64,000 nt of DNA from Pyrocephalus nanus (taxonomy: Eukaryota > Chordata > Aves > Passeriformes > Tyrannidae), in NCBI GenBank assembly GCA_038380795.1, contig CM076267.1, forward strand, positions 20,916,001-20,980,000. Reading direction: 5' to 3'. Each line of letters begins with the position of its first letter. Position 1 is the first letter of the stretch. Shown here piece by piece: positions 50,101 through 61,852 of the stretch. Made by a program: the position numbers and the translations under genes. The notes beneath the pieces are model-generated. The model was not told the origin of the DNA. It made no database searches and worked only from the letters and a program-made list of their open reading frames with translations.

Positions 50101-52508
50101 TTGTCTTTCAAGACTTGCTAAGTTGCTGCCCAGCCTTGATTTATGTCAGTAATGAAAACCAGTGGTTTGGAGCAATGTATAATTAGTCAGTATTTCATAT
50201 ATCCCATGACTAGCCATTATCTGTCTTAACTTATTCCCATCATATATTTCTGAAGCAGTGTGTCTCCCGAAGAGACTCTTTTTCAGCAGGTGTTGCCTTT
50301 TCAATTTTATCCTCGTTAACAATTAATCCTTTTTCACAGTTCTTTCTATAGGTAACAATAGGGTACATGCTTCTCCCCCTCAGAGTTTTGTATATGCATG
50401 TCCAAGGAAGGAAAAAGGACACACTTCAGTTTTTAAATGTGTTGTATGTTTAGCTCATTGTACACAAGGAATAATCTCTTAAATTCCGCTCCTTGCATGC
50501 GCAAGTAGAAATGAAAACAAAAAGATTAAAATCACTGGTTCTGTAGGATAGTGCTTACTGAGAGATCTTTTCAGGGAGAAGCATATTTCTTTTGGTAATA
50601 AGACCGGAGTCTCTTTTTCTTTCTTTGATCTTCATAAAAAATTAAGAACCCAGCAATGAATCAGTGTTGCATAAATTAAATTATATGGTGGTAAGTAACA
50701 TTAAGCAAATTATATTTATTTGGGTTTTATTTTTTTCTTTACATGCTTATGAAGATTACACTGTAGCTCAGGTCCTTTATAATTATTTTGGATGTTTATA
50801 CCATTCATATCTAGAAAGTGTAGAAGTCCTGCAAGACTTATGTGCTTGTGGCTGTGTAGTTGCCTATACATGAAACACTGTGAATTCTTGGCAGTTGACG
50901 TGTATAACTCAGGATTTCAAATCATAAGGTTAGCATAAAAAACTTGTACATTTTGAGAGTAATTTTTTTTTAGTCAAGCCCTCATAAAGCATCTCTTGAG
51001 AGATGTAAGCCAGACCAGTGCATTGCTGGGGCTGTTCCACTCCTAGACTTCCCAGGGCTGCTCTTGCTTATTTTCCTGTGTTTGAGGAGTGGCTTTTTAA
51101 AGGAGCTTTCAGAATCCTGCTCCACTTCATCACTGCTTAAGGGAGTGGATCTTCGTGTTCTGGCTGCATTTTACAAGATTGCCTAACACCTTCCCCCTAG
51201 GCTCTGTGTCTCCTTGTGCCCTTCATCTCAGTGCTGCCTTACCACGCAGCCCTCTGGGGACTCATAGTATGGAGTTTGAAACATTTGCAAAGTCTTTTGT
51301 CTCCAGTTATTACAAGAAGCCATGATAGACAGGAGTAGTCTCATGCAATTCTCTGTTTCAGTATCCTGAGCACTCCTGAGCTTTCTCAGGGCTAAGGTCA
51401 GTCTGCTCCTATGACTTGGCTTCCTGTGTTGTTTTTTTTTTTCTTTACTTGCAATCTGAGTCATGAAGCAAGCCTGTGGACCTTACCTACTTTCTTATTT
51501 GAGCTTCCTTTAAATTAGCCTGTGAGACTAAACTTCATGTGATAGCATGTACCCAGCACGCTGATTGAATAGCTGAGATACTTCATCGGGAAACTGTCTG
51601 ACTATCACTTACCTGAAATCCATACCGGAAACCTTGACTGGCCCTGAATGTCAGTGGATTTACTAACTAACAGATCATCTATTTCAACTGACTGGCAAGT
51701 CTTGGAATACTCTTGTATAAACAGCTTCAGTTGGGCTCAAGCCTGTATCGTGCCTTTTGTACCATGCCTCTGTGCACATCCACTACTCCTGCATACTGTA
51801 ATTTTGCTATGCAAGTAAGGAAATAAGTGAATTTGAACAGCAGCTAAGGATATTCTAGTTCACTTTTCTGACTTTCCACTGGAAGTGCACAGAAGCATTT
51901 GCTTGGTACAATGACAGTGGAGAGAGTAGTTTGGGAAGATGATGGGCTGCCAGCTAAGCCCAGGGAGGTGGGACTGTGCACATGCAGTGCATACCATTAA
52001 GCGTGTTAGCAGGCACATTATGAATAGCTGGGGAGAACAAAATCACCCAACACTAAAGCTGCATCCCAGTGCTGTCTGATACCAACTGGGGAAAGTTCTA
52101 TTATTAACACCATATATTATTGGCTTCAAAAGCACACTTTAAAAATGAGGTTAAAAAGAAACTCATAGAAAATAAAAGGTATTAAGAACAATTTATTGAC
52201 CTTCCTAAAGACTTTGCTTTCTTCTATGTAATTCACCTTTCTTTCTTGGAATTTGGTGAAGTCCTTGGTTTTATTCTTGGGGGTTGTTTTGCTTTGATTG
52301 GTTGGTTTTGTTGGTTTTTTTTTTCTTTAATTGGTGAAAACTGCTTTAAAAATCTTTTATTGTTTGCTGAAGTATTTTATCCTGAGAGTGTTTACAAACT
52401 CCTGATCAGCAGATTGCCAGGGTTTTCAATCAAGGACAAAACCACCCACCAGCCAGCCTTTTCTGATAAAGAACTTTATCTATACTTCAGCTTTCTCTTT
52501 TCTAGCTC

Positions 52509-52537
52509 AGATGACTCACTGCTCAGCTGAGTCATCT
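52509..52537. promoter_or_regulatory. Palindromic double AP-1 element
   Basis: AGATGACTCA (52509-52518) and TGAGTCATCT (52528-52537) are perfect reverse complements separated by nine bases. Each arm contains a full consensus AP-1 (FOS/JUN family) site, TGACTCA and TGAGTCA. The middle overlaps a second perfect palindrome, CTCAGCTGAG (52522-52531), with an E-box CAGCTG. Two consensus AP-1 sites facing each other across an E-box would suit an enhancer. That it binds anything is inference. Confidence 0.45.
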
Positions 52538-53370
52538 TCCATCACGGCTCATTATCAAGCTTGAACACGCATATACCCCTAAATCTCTTCACCAGCTGCT
52601 TGTTGATTTAGCAGAGCCAGGACTCGTTTTGGGTACAAATTTTCAATTTCTTTCTCTGAAGTTGCATTTTGCATGTGTTTTGTCTCTTGAAATCTCATTT
52701 AGAACTAGAGGTCTATTTTAATGTTTACGTGAACATCAGAAAGCTGGCAGTTTTTCATCACTGAAGCTGGAAACCAAGCCAAGTGTGAAGACAACAACAT
52801 ATTTTTTCACTATTCCCATCTACTCTTCCCTCCAGTTGCAGGAATAAAGGCATGAGTGGGCAGAACAAAACCCAGAAATGAACATCCTGGATCTGGTCCT
52901 CTAGGGGAGTGCAGCTGTTATGTCAATTTTATTGAAAAGTGTCGTTAATTGATATTGTGGGGGAAAAGTCAGATTTCATCAACTGGTGGACTGGAACAAT
53001 ACAGTGCTTCTGTTAAGGCTTCTTTGCTTTGCTCCACTAATTCTGCTGGTAAACTTTCAGTACCACACTGAAAAATAATATTCAACTAAATGTGGGCCAA
53101 ATAACTTGTTTGACGCTCAGCATAACCTTGAGATAAACAGCAGGATGTGCAGCACTTTGCTTACAGCACAGTCTGTTTCACAAACTATGGAAGAAGTTAC
53201 TCATGTTTTCAGTAGAGACAAGTATCCTTATTTTAAACTATTAAGGATTTAAAATCAAAAAACAGTTGAGAGAGTGATAAGCAGTGACCCAAACCTTTGA
53301 AATGAAGTTATTTTGAAACTTTCTCACAATCCCCCCCACACACCCTTTTCTTTTTTTCTTGTCCTCCAAG

Positions 53371-53516
53371 GACTGGCAGGGGCAGGGAGAAAGCAGCACA
53401 ACCTTGAAAAAAGTGTTCTTAACTCAGCCAAAACTTTGGAGGACTGTTTTTGCTGTTGTTGCCATTGTTGCATGAGAACTCAGAAAACTGTGAACTGTCA
53501 CAAAGCTCAGATGTGA
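53371..53516 (+). other. Candidate terminal coding exon, Cys-rich
   Basis: One of the strongest pyrimidine tracts of the window (53343-53368) ends in AAG at 53370. Two bases completing a codon are followed by 47 open codons to a TGA at 53514-53516. The peptide starts LAGAGRKQHNLEKS and contains a cysteine cluster (CFCCCCHCC). An AATAAA at 53682-53687 lies about 165 bases beyond the stop, which would suit a last exon. The cysteine run comes from a TGTTG-type simple-repeat-like stretch, which weakens the case. Not recognised. Confidence 0.2.
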
Positions 53517-54171
53517 ATACAAACCCTCCCATAGTTTTAGACTAGTAAGATAGATAGTAGACTGTGTGGTGTCCTTCTTTCTTACTTCACCCTTCTTCAA
53601 GCCACCTTGCAAGGTGTTTCTTTCACCGACCTCAGTGCTTTAGGAAAGTAGGTGTTGTACCAAAAAGGGTGTTAGCTTTAAAATAAACCTGTCAAAAATG
53701 TTGTGGAAAAACCCCCATAAGTACATGGCAGCAGCACTGCTGCAGTGTTGATGTATGTAGTATGCCCAGATTTGGCTTCATCTGATCAGTGTATATTTAC
53801 CAGCTATGGATTTCATTTGTATTCTGCAAGGAGCTGCTTCAACAGACTGCTGATGGTCCAAGGCTGGCAGTTAACCTTGGCACAACCCATGATAACTATG
53901 AGAAAGGAAATCATATAGCTAGCTAAAAAGGAGAAGCCTGTTAACATACAAAAAAGTGAAAGTTGACTCTGAAAGCTGCATAGCTGAAATCTTCTAATGG
54001 AGGAGAGTAGTAGATATTATTTTCATCAAAACGTATACCTCTGGGAAAAATGCATTCTCTTGGGTCTGGCTCTCCTGGCTTGGCACTGTTTTCAGTATTA
54101 TGACATTGTAAATGAGCATGAAGTGTACACTACTAGAGTGGTATAAACCAGCTTTTTATGTAATAAGGATC

Positions 54172-54201
54172 ATATGTATATATATGTAATATATGTATAT
54201 A
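54172..54201. repeat. AT-rich (ATGTATAT)-type low-complexity tract
   Basis: Imperfect alternation of TATA, ATGTA and ATATGTA words. It is a simple-sequence tract with no identified role and contributes a low-complexity C-terminus to the minus-strand open frame that crosses it. Confidence 0.85.
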
Positions 54202-55282
54202 AAATGCTTTACTGGACACAGAAGATATTATTAGTTCTAAGAAACTAAGGTCCTGTTTCCTTAAAATCAATGGTAAAAATCTTGCTTGACTTTCAGGGGT
54301 ATTAATATATAATATAATATTGCTTCCTGTTTGAGAATATCCCCAAGGAAACATCAGTGCTTGACTATCTCTTTCTCTCTCTGTCTTCTGATTCCATAAT
54401 CTGGCATGCATGTCATGGATGACCTGCACGCTACTGAACATCTTTAGTTTCTCACAGCAATGCCTCTTCTTTGCCAACATACAAAAGGGGATAAACCCCC
54501 AACATTGTAACATGAAAGGATGGATTTTCTGTGGGTGTAATACCACAGAGTCCTGTAGAGTAAGACACCTGAGAAAAATGTACAATGCCCTTAGTTTGAA
54601 ACACTTCCAATAGAAACGTGTGATTTCTGTTCCTCTGTTCCCCCAGAAATCCATCCATCTTTTGCTGCTTTAGACAATTTCATCAGTTTTGAACTGTATT
54701 TAAACTCTGCTTTTGCTTTTTATTCTTCAGCTATTTCAAGACATGCCCTTTGCTTATGAGTTCTTCATTTAACCTTCTTGGTTGAATAACTTTTCTTGTA
54801 AAGCTCCTTGTTTCTTGGTGTCTAACTTCAAGGCAAATGTGTTTGTGACAACGGCAAGTTGAGTATGATACCTTAATTTGCTTTGAAATATTTTGAAACA
54901 GAGTATTGACAGTCTATACTTTCGATGCAATTAGTAGGATCATGGTTCTACCTACAACTCATATAATGATTTTGAATCTAGTAATTCTTGTATAGTTTCA
55001 GAAGGCAGAAATTTTGCCCTTCTCTATAAATGTGTGTGGGGTATTTTGTATTGAGTTTTTCTTCTTTTTTCAGTAAAAATTCCTACTGAAAGACTAAAGC
55101 CTTTTGTAAAACAGAAGCTGACCTTCTGTTTTAAAGAAACAGTCACACAAGTTTTTCAGTAAAAAATGGTTAATTATTTCTCAAGAAAGTCGTTTATCAC
55201 TCAAGATCCTATGTTTCTTGGCATTTAAGAGAAATCATAAAAAGCACATTAAATAGTATATCTTTATTCTTTTCTCAACTAG

Positions 55283-55429
55283 GTCTGTGCAGATTTAAAA
55301 CCAGATACTGGAAAGTCGTGGAGAAAGGTCTTGCCCTGATAAATGTTCACAAAGAGGAGTTAGTAAGCTGTGCTGGTTCCTTCGATGCAAACACCTTTGC
55401 ATGTGGCCTCATCCCTGGGAACTGCACGG
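55283..55429 (+). other. Candidate symmetric (1-1) coding exon
   Basis: A TTATTCTTTTCTCAACTAG acceptor is followed by 147 bases whose only long frame is open throughout: two bases, 48 codons and one base left over, up to a G|GTCAGT donor. The exon is therefore symmetric, phase 1-1, the kind found in extracellular modules. The peptide starts LCRFKTRYWKVVEKG and has spaced cysteines and a potential N-glycosylation site near its end (GNCTG). Several CpGs are retained. I do not recognise a domain. The reading frame closes with a TGA just after the donor, so an unspliced tail is also possible. Confidence 0.22.
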
Positions 55430-56194
55430 GTCAGTGAACACCTCTCAGATGTCTTTTGCTGGTATCTCTGACAACCTCACAGTAGAAAACCCTGTTGTCA
55501 GTTAACAGTTCTTCCGAGCCTGGGACACTGCATGACTTCATGCTCTCAACTGGCTACTGAATCAGGTTGTACACAAAATATTCAACTAGGCATTGATGCG
55601 CTGTGAGTAAATCCTCATAGTGCCGGATGTCACAGCGGCTTTGGGGTTTGTCAGGGCTCCTGGCACCTGATCCTCTCTTGTCTGGGTGCTACTGAACACT
55701 TACTGTGGTTGTTTGTGGATCTGCCCTTGAAGTGTCACAACAAAAGCCTCTTAGAGAGAATGTGTAATGCTGCAATATGATCAAGCTGAGCCACAAACCA
55801 CAAGTGCACAAATACGTGTTATTAACGAAATAGATTCTAATGTCTCTGAAGTACCAAACCCTCTTTGGGTAACCACTGCTTTTTTCTAGTGCATGGATTT
55901 TTTGATATGATACATCTTGACAGCTCTCGCAGAGTCATTATAGCCTAGCACAAAACCAAATGCTTTTATTACAAAGACTCAGGGTACAAAAAGACTTGTG
56001 ATGACTTTCTGTTAAATATGGTAGTGGCACATGTAGTTTAAAAATATGACACTTTCTTTTAAATTCCTCTAGCATATATACATAAGCCAGTGTTCTAAAC
56101 CTGATTATGCAGCCAGCATGTTTTTTCCTTTAGTAGTGCAGTCTGTATTGTATGAAAATAATAGTTGGTGCTTAGAGCCATCTTTTTAAAGTCT

Positions 56195-56345
56195 CTTTCA
56201 ATTTCAAAACTTTTAAAGCCTTCTGAGATGCTTTAGCATGCATTATACCTGTTTTACAGTTAAGAAGGCTGAAGTGCAAGAGGAATGGTTTGTCTGAGAT
56301 CACAGAATATAGCAGTGGTAAATCTAGGAGAAGAGTAATGGTGTT
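56195..56345 (-). mobile_element. MIR-like ancient SINE
   Basis: The reverse complement of MIR is clear on the plus strand: ATTATACCTGTTTTACAGTT (for TTATCCCCATTTTACAGA), AAGAAGGCTGAAGTGCAAG (for GAGGAAACTGAGGCACAGAG), TTGTCTGAGATCACAGAA (for TTGCCCAAGGTCACACAG) and TAGCAGTGGTAAATCTAGG (for TAGTAAGTGGCAGAGCCGGG). This is the best of the three MIR copies here. Confidence 0.75.
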
Positions 56346-56837
56346 AGAGCCTGTTGTTTCATAGCTCACTTAATGCATGTTTTCTGGTGTTAGTTTGTGT
56401 AGAGGTTAAAGTGCAAAAAATGCTTGTTCAGAGATGCAGGACTGCAGAAACATTATTTAAAATTAAAATGTCTATTTTCACATTCTGATTTGATTCTGTA
56501 CTGATATCAAGACAAATTGCTTGGTTACCTTTTCTGAGGGGAAGGAAAAGGATAGAGTAATAAAATGTTGTTGAAGTCAGTCAAAAGACACATGATTGAA
56601 GCTGTTTGGAAATAGGAAAATAGAGAAGTTGAAACAACTAATCCTTCTGTGTACCATTGCAAATAGAGCCCTCATGAACTGAGAAAGGTTGGGGGGAGGG
56701 AGGAGACCAGCATATCATTAAGTAGATGGGGCAGCAGTGTTTCAGCTAAGATGATTTTGGGGAGTAGCTGCTTGATGAGGTTCTGTTTCACTAAAACATA
56801 AAGAAAAACACCTGAAAGAATCAATCTTCTGCCCCTT

Positions 56838-56863
56838 CCCCCCCCTTTTTTTTTTTTTTTTTT
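56838..56863. repeat. C8/T18 polypyrimidine tract
   Basis: Eight C followed by eighteen T; simple low-complexity DNA similar in build to the tract at 23672. Confidence 0.9.
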
Positions 56864-57242
56864 GGTTTGAGATTTTTAATTACTCTTTAATGTAGGTCAC
56901 TGTTTTTGGCAAACTTGGACATGGGTTTTGTAACTTAAAAATTCTGCACAGCTTGCTCACCAGGCTGCACTGAGTTCACTTGAGTGCACGGAGGAGTCAG
57001 ACAGTCCGGCAGACCTGAGGAGGGGCAGGAGGGCGTCTCATGGTGTGGCAAACCCGAGGGAAGCATGGATGGTGTTCCAGCTGGCCTGCTGCTTCTGAAG
57101 GCAACTTACAGCAGCTGAAATGCTGTTCTCTGCTGTTCCATTTGTGTCAAGAAATTGAGATGTTTCTGTTGTTTTACATACCTGGCAGTCTGTGAGTTCT
57201 GCCCAGAGTGCTGGTGTGTTAGTGCTGTGTTTAAATACACAG

Positions 57243-57302
57243 GTCTGCAGCAACAAATCTCCTCGTGCACGTATAGTCCTTGATGCTGACTTTGTGCCTG
57301 AG
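57243..57302 (+). other. Candidate 60-nt exon (phase 0-0)
   Basis: AAATACACAG at 57233-57242 precedes 60 bases reading 20 open codons (VCSNKSPRARIVLDADFVPE), which end in a near-perfect donor GAG|GTAAGC. The exon would keep the frame if skipped. Its pyrimidine tract is poor, which is the main weakness. Not recognised. Confidence 0.15.
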
Positions 57303-58823
57303 GTAAGCGCTGTGTGTGAGAATGGGAGCTGTCGTTCTATGAATTTCCTGATCTTTGTGTAATTAAATTATTGATCATGATATTGTGTTAGCTGTGGCAG
57401 GCAGACATAGCCTTGAATGCATAAGTATCTGTGGCCGGGTCACCAGCTACTGTAGAGTGTGGGTCTCCAGGATACTTATGCCATCAGGGTGTAGGTTTTC
57501 TGGAGGTACAGTGAAAAAATGGGATATGTAGATTAGGATCATGCTGGTGATGAAATGGCCATTTTTTTTTTTTCTCCATCTCAAAAGGGTTATGCTTTTC
57601 TAATTTAAATATTTTTTAATTTAAAATTAATGACTTGTCTAGATTATTTTCTGTCTTTTACATCACACTTTAGCAAAAGAAATATCATGGGGTTTTTTTT
57701 CTGTTGGAAGAGTGGTTTCATACACCACAAGGGTGAGAAACAAGTATGGATGGGTTGGCATGTGCTGTCTGTCCAGCTTTTCAGGAGCCCTGCTATACTC
57801 CCCACGGGAGGGTGGGTGTTTAGCAGTAGCTATGTCAGCTGCTAGGTGTGCTTGTGAGCCCAGGACTATTTCAGCAGTTTACATAATTCTTATAGAGCTC
57901 CAGATGTCATGTTTTGGGGATAGTAACTTGCAAATAGCTTTTTACTCGAAACCATGACTACTAACCAGTAGCTTTGTCACACAAATTCAGAAAATACCTC
58001 CGTGCAAAAGACTTCTTGAAAGCTCGTCCAAAAGACTGCAGAAGAGTTTTATTCCAAGATTATCAAACACATTAGGCTCCAGGAGACAATTTCTGTTTTT
58101 CACTTCAATTGCACTTTAAGATATAATATTCTTTTAGGGTCTGACATGAAAGGTGGATTTCTGCTTTACAGAGCATTTGTAATATATGAGGGCACAGTCA
58201 CAGCAGAGATAGCCTTTGGCTATTAAAACCCAAATATACTTAGACTGTTTGTTTGGCTTTTCTTGTATGCTATATACAATAGCTTTCTTGGTGTATGTAG
58301 CCTGAAGGGGCTTTCCTACATCATGCTGGCTACTGTTTTGATTTGGAAGGAATAGAAACATCAACATGCCTTCTAATTTCCTCTGCTCTGGTTTTGTTTA
58401 ATATAATTAGCTTACTAAGCAGCAAAAGACAGTCAAGGTCATTAGCATCAACTCCATTCTTTGTCTTGACATGTTAGCTAACCACTTTTCCTTCAAAATT
58501 ATCCTTAAAAATCCAGTTAATTTTTAAAGCTTAGTAACTATAGGAACACATTCAAATCCATGTTTCTCTCCCTTTCTGCATTGTGCTCTGTTTGAGTCCA
58601 GAGAGGCTCAGGTGTCAACTGCTTCTGTGCAAGGTATTGTTCTCTCGGAGACCTGTGATACTGTTCCTTGTGTGTAAAGAGGAAAAGATGGGGTACGTTC
58701 TTAAAAAAGTTCAGAGGAATTGGAGTGATTGGCTCTGACTCCTGGAGCCTCACTGAATGAGGTGAATGAACAATTAAATAATGCCAATATATAAGAAACA
58801 CCTGGAAATGAACACCTGTGTAA

Positions 58824-58871
58824 TTTGACCCTTTGTTGTGTCAAACAACAATTTTTGACCCTTTATTGTGT
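58824..58871. repeat. Two-copy tandem duplication, 30-bp period
   Basis: TTTGACCCTTTGTTGTGT (58824-58841) recurs as TTTGACCCTTTATTGTGT (58854-58871) with 17/18 identity. The spacer (CAAACAACAA) is partly complementary to the TTGTTG part of the first copy. Confidence 0.85.
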
Positions 58872-61669
58872 GAGATTAGTTAGTGATTTGTATGAAAGTA
58901 AGCACCACAGGGCCCAGCCTTAGCTACGAAGTGGTTTGATCACAGGAGTAATCAGGCTTTTTCTACCTAATTTCCCTTACTGATCCCTGCAATTGCACTC
59001 AGCTTTTTGGGGAAAGGATGTTTCCAAGCAGATTTTTCTTTCTGAATATACTTCTCACTGCTTTTTCTTTCACAACCAAAAAGCACCTGAAAACTTAAAG
59101 AAAAAATGCCAGTTAGGACTTGTCAAATACCTCTTCCATTCTGTCAGATGTTTTATGAACTGAACTATCTACGTAACTGAATTAATTTTCATTATAAACA
59201 CAGCAGTTGTGTTTATCTGGGAAATACTGTGGTTAAAAATGACTCATATATACCTTACAGAACTATTCCACAATAAACATATATTTTGTGCATAAGAAAA
59301 ATCCCAAAGGCAAAATTCTTCAGCTCTACTTCAATGTGTGGCTAGAATTTCAGACACATTGTCTGTTTCAAAATCCAAACAAATCATTTGAGGCCTCTAC
59401 ATTTTTAGAATACTTCTTTTTTGATAACAACCGCCTTGTAACGGACTCTCTGGACTCTTTGGCATAATCTGTTCTGTGTAAGGTAGAAATGAACTCCTCA
59501 AAGTAATTTTATTTATTTTTTTTCTAACCAAATATTAGTGGAAGCATTTGCATCTTCTATATTACAAATATTTTCTGAAAAATGCCATATTTATTTAATT
59601 AAACTGAGAAATTCCTTGGCTTTGTATACTAGGGGACAAAAGGATATATTATATGCTTTCTAATTTTAAAGGTACTTGGCACAGTGCTGTGTGCATGCTG
59701 TAAATTAAAGAATGCCTGCTTGTTTTTTAAGTGCAAGTACACAATTTAGTCACTCAGGAAAAAAAATTTTTAAAAGTCAATTTAAATTGGAAGCTTGGAG
59801 TGTGGTGAGTTTTGAAACTGCTTTCAGTTGATGCTTAATAGTATTATAGTTGTCACAAATAAGGTCTAAACCTGTCTCTTGCTTTGGTACTCACTTCTGA
59901 AAGAGAACTCCAGAGTACCTATAACTTTATATTTATGGATTCCTTTTTTTTTAATGTCTAAGGCTATTATTCTTTATTATGAAAGCTTATATTGTCTTGC
60001 ATTATAAACTCTGGTGGCTGTTGTTAATCTGTGCAAAACACTGATTTTGCAAGCAATAATCATTTTGCACACACAGGAAACACAACCAGGCTCTTGGTAA
60101 CTATCTTCTTACTGCTTTTACATCATGACAAATATAGCACAGATTTACAGTACTGTTTTGCTGATTGATGAAAGCAAATGTTTTCCTAGCAATTGCAATT
60201 TTTCCTGTCCTTGCAGCTGCTATCCATGTTCTTTAATCTCTTCTTAAAAGATAACACTTCATCTTTATTAGATAAATGATAGAATCGGTAAAGCTCCAGA
60301 GCTGGGACCACATGCAACTGTGCTGAACTTCTGCAGTGCTTTTCACCTAGAGCAAGGTCAAGGCTAGGATTTGTGCAAGAGCTTTAGCATGAAGTTTCAG
60401 AAGGCTTTTCTAAAAACTGTGATGGGAGTCTTCCTAGGAATTGCAATGTGAGTGAGGAGTAGACAGGCTAGAAATAAATAAGTAGATGTCCACACTTATG
60501 CTTACATAGCTAATGGTTGAACAAAGAAAATTGATAACAAGTGATTTAGAAAGAAAGCATATACTTGTAATTTGCTGTGATATTTAAGGCATAATAGCAG
60601 AAATATCAACAGTGTAATAGAAATCTGAAAGTCCTTTGATCCCATTTCCTTTAGTCTTTTAAGGTTACCTCCTTGTCTTGCAAAAGCAAAAAGAGAGGAG
60701 CACTCCTGCTGTGAGGGAACTGCTGATGAAGCTGAAGGATGGTGCTGTGGGTGAGAGGAGAGGGCTGTTCTCTACCCTTGGCCTGGGCAGTGTCTGGCTG
60801 GTCTCTGCTGAGATGCTTAAGTTGAGATGTCAGTGAATCTCTTGCAAGGAAAAGATGGGAATGATTGACTATTTAGCTCTTCCTAATGCATGTTCCATGC
60901 AGCAATTGATGGGAGCTCCTGGTCCGTAATGCAGATTCTTGTAATGCTTTCTTGCTATGACAGTCAATTTTTCCCTGTGAATTATGTAACTTAGGTTTTT
61001 CCCTGATGTTGTACCTATTTTTTAGTAGAACAGTTTTCAGTCTCAAATTTTTGCAATAAAAAAAAAATATTTTGCTGGAGTATTTGGATAAAAGTGCTTT
61101 CCAGTCTCCCCAGACATCCTCTAATTTTATTCCAGCAGTAGCAAGAGGACGTATTCTCTTCTTCACAGATTTACAGAATGCAGATATGTGATAATGAGTT
61201 ACAACAGTCTGACTCCAACATTGCTGATAGTTTGGTACAATTAAGTCAGGCCTAATCTTAAAATAGGTCTAAATCCCAAATAAATATAGCATTAGGATTG
61301 CAATGAATAATTCCTGCTTTTTGAAAACAGTAATTGAATGCACAGATATTAAAGGCAAACCACATGGGGGCCCAGTACATAAGATTTCTAATCTACTTAA
61401 CAGGATCATTTTATATGGCTAGATTCAATTAAAAAGATAAATACATTCAGTTTTCTCACAGGAGAACCTGCACATACTTTGTATTCAATCTAACTCATAG
61501 GGTGTAATTTTAAGCATTCAGTGTGTCGTGATTTGGAATTTTTTGGCCCTCCCCAAAATGAATTTATTGCATTAATAGGGCTCTGGAAGACCTGGCAAAT
61601 CCTGCGAGGCAATTTGATATTTGTCACTCTAAGGTGTCTGCCCACCTCTTTCTTTCCATTCTCTGACAG

Positions 61670-61852
61670 GGCCAAAGGGAAATGTCCTTCTGCCTCCCTT
61701 CTCTCACCCCCAGGCCCCTGCGCTCACTGAAGCTGCTGGTGAAGGGCTGTGAAGGTGGGTTTAGTGATGGCCTGAAAGAGCAGCTGCTGAAAGGCACTCA
61801 GAGCTCATCTGTCAACGTCCAGAAATTTGTAGGGAGTATTTGCGTGTCATGA
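61670..61852 (+). other. Candidate coding exon or small ORF, 60 codons
   Basis: A CTTTCTTTCCATTCTCTGACAG-type acceptor ends at 61669. One frame is open from 61670 to a TGA at 61850-61852, including an internal ATG at 61682 that would give a 56-residue peptide starting MSFCLPSLTPRPLRSLKLLV. A second pyrimidine-rich acceptor (CTCTCACCCCCAG, ending 61713) lies inside in the same frame. The stretch is GC-richer than its surroundings and uses many CTG, AAG, GTG and GGC codons, which makes it look more like coding sequence than the other candidates. GTGGGT at 61755 is a possible internal donor. I recognise no domain and cannot exclude chance. Confidence 0.28.

Larger units (their letters stand above)
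47146..56194. other. Noncoding stretch, no recognised gene
   Basis: About 9 kb of unique sequence. It includes a GC-richer patch at 48880-49200, a conserved-element-like block near 50260-50400, the double AP-1 palindrome, the longest open frame of the window (54133-54654, minus) with no recognisable product, and candidate exons at 53371-53516 and 55283-55429. No CpG island, rRNA or tRNA is seen. Confidence 0.5.

Noticed and set aside
55074..55162. Acceptor plus 28 open codons to TAA
   Set aside because: Too short to distinguish from chance; no poly(A) signal at a fitting distance.
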